Source: Acidobacteria bacterium RIFCSPHIGHO2_01_FULL_67_28 | Lineage (GTDB): Bacteria > Acidobacteriota > Terriglobia > Acidiferrales > 2-02-FULL-67-57 | DNA: 7,985 bases | Assembly (NCBI GenBank): GCA_001766965.1 | Contig: MEKM01000053.1 | Coordinates: 8,321 to 16,305, forward strand | Direction of reading: 5' to 3' | Shown here: positions 7,228 through 7,985 of the stretch, piece by piece | Layout of the letters: each line of letters starts with the position of its first letter | How positions within the stretch are numbered: the first letter of the stretch is position 1 | Position numbers and translations under genes: made by a program | Notes under the pieces: model-generated | Database searches by the model: none | Seen by the model: the letters and a program-made list of their open reading frames with translations, nothing else | Told to the model about the DNA's origin: nothing

Positions 7228-7848
7228 TTAGTGCTTTTCGCCGCGGAAGGCTTCGATGCCTTCGCGGAGCATAAAGGCCACCATCAGGAGGGCCGCGACC
7301 GGGTCGGCCCACCACCAGCCCAGCCAGGCGTTGGCCCCGAGGCCGAACAGCAGCGCGAAGGAGAGATAGGAGCAGAGGTAGGTTTCCATCCCGTCGGCGG
7401 CGAGGGCGCGGCTGCCGAGTCGCCGCGCCAGGCGGCGCTTGGCGCGGCCAAGCAGCGGCATCACGACAAGCGACACCGCCGCCAGAGCAATCCCCAGCAG
7501 ACTTTCTGCCGGTTGCCGCGCTCCGCGCAGGTCGCGGACGGATTCAAAGGTGACGTAAGCAGCCAGCAGGAAAAAGGTGAGGCCGACGAAGCGCAAGGCG
7601 CGCGATTCGGCCGCGGCTTCGAAGTCGCCCCGCTGGCGCAGCCGCCAGAGTAGCGCGGCGCCGCTGGCCGTCTCGATAATGCTGTCGAGCCCAAAGCCGA
7701 CAAGCGCGATGCTGCCGGCGAGCCACCCGGCGGTGATGGCGACCACCGCTTCGAGCGAGTTCCAGCCGATGGTGAAGTACTCGAGCCGGATGGCTTGCTG
7801 GCGGTCGGCTTCAGCGAGGGCGGGGGAGTGGCCGGCGGCCGCGCTCAC
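7228..7848 (-). CDS. Short cation-diffusion-facilitator-like membrane protein (transmembrane domain only)
   Basis: A 206-residue protein with six likely membrane helices (about 25-45, 48-70, 85-105, 115-135, 155-175, 180-200). The best start is the GTG at 7848-7846, which overlaps the upstream gene's TGA by 4 nt and follows a purine-rich GGGAGGG; a longer frame would intrude into that gene. The helix-2 segment GSIALVGFGLDSIIE and the helix-5/6 segment ALAADGMETYLCSYLS...GWWWADPVAALL align with the CDF (Cation_efflux) fold, so efflux of a divalent metal from the cytoplasm is the family role. Two points are odd. The C-terminal cytoplasmic metal-sensing domain of typical CDFs (about 300 residues in all) is missing. 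The transport site also differs from E. coli YiiP: D45/D49/H153/D157 correspond to D55/E59/E155/C159. It may belong to a known short CDF-like group with different metal or proton chemistry; the substrate is unknown. Confidence 0.85.
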   Translation of the reverse strand: MSAAAGHSPALAEADRQQAIRLEYFTIGWNSLEAVVAITAGWLAGSIALVGFGLDSIIETASGAALLWRLRQRGDFEAAAESRALRFVGLTFFLLAAYVTFESVRDLRGARQPAESLLGIALAAVSLVVMPLLGRAKRRLARRLGSRALAADGMETYLCSYLSFALLFGLGANAWLGWWWADPVAALLMVAFMLREGIEAFRGEKH

Positions 7849-7985
7849 TCGCCCTCCCGCACGGGGCGAATGTCCTTGAAGCCTTCGGCCTCGAGCCGGC
7901 GTCGCGCCGCCATGGCGGCTTCTTCGTTGCGGTAGGGGCCGACGCGCACTTCGTAGGACTTCCACAGCACGCGGGACTTCGTGAC
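7845..7985 (-). CDS. SPOR-domain protein, C-terminal end
   Basis: Only the last 46 codons are in the window; the gene continues beyond base 7985. The visible part, with KSYEVRVGPYRNEEAA, then a basic helix with LEAEGF, and RPVREGE at the end, matches the end of a SPOR domain: a beta strand (YEVRVGPY), a helix (NEEAAMAARRRLEAEGF) and a last strand. SPOR domains bind denuded septal peptidoglycan glycans in the periplasm and occur on division proteins, amidases and lytic transglycosylases such as RlpA. What precedes the domain, and hence the protein's role, cannot be seen. The stop TGA (7847-7845) overlaps the GTG start of the CDF-like gene, so the two are probably cotranscribed and translationally coupled. 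Confidence 0.85.
   Translation of the reverse strand, partial: VTKSRVLWKSYEVRVGPYRNEEAAMAARRRLEAEGFKDIRPVREGE

Noticed and set aside
7849..7965. A longer CDF-like protein starting at 7965
   Set aside because: The extra 39 residues are Arg/Gly-rich out-of-frame reading of the SPOR-domain end; the GTG at 7848 gives a GTGA overlap typical of operons.

Overview
This is a high-G+C bacterial chromosome segment carrying seven genes, two of them cut by the window edges. The mix suggests an Acidobacteriota-like or similar soil/sediment Gram-negative lineage: a TonB-dependent receptor with an N-terminal carboxypeptidase-regulatory-like domain, a DUF885 peptidase, a non-mevalonate isoprenoid gene and a Fur-family regulator, all strongly G/C biased at third positions. 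The taxonomic call is an inference. The outer-membrane receptor does show that the organism is diderm.

Left half, plus strand. The 3' end of ispG (isoprenoid precursor synthesis) is followed by a Fur-family metalloregulator gene. After that come a 903-residue TonB-dependent outer-membrane receptor and a secreted or periplasmic DUF885 peptidase. The regulator and the receptor each have a readable sigma70-type promoter with a 17-bp spacer. They share the best signal of the window, copies of a TTGCAA-N5-TTGCAA (equivalently TGCAAC-N3-GTTGCA) inverted repeat. One copy covers the start point of the regulator gene, one lies just downstream of the receptor's predicted start point, and a cluster of three half-sites lies upstream of the receptor's -35. 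The simplest model is a metal-uptake module in which the Fur-family protein represses itself and its neighbouring receptor. The repeat resembles the box recalled for the nickel regulator Nur of Streptomyces, but the same architecture fits a diverged Fur (iron) box, so the metal is open.

Right half, minus strand, converging on the DUF885 gene. The window enters at the end of a SPOR-domain protein gene. This overlaps by 4 nt the GTG start of a short six-helix cation-diffusion-facilitator-like protein with an altered metal site. Downstream of that lies a 413-residue six-helix membrane protein with a long charged cytoplasmic-type tail, which I do not recognise. This last gene is visibly lower in G+C than everything around it and is the best candidate for an accessory or acquired gene.

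No rRNA, tRNA, CRISPR array, insertion sequence or convincing rho-independent terminator was seen. There is no gene-free stretch above 300 bases; the longest, between the regulator and the receptor (about 150 bases), is filled with regulatory sequence.
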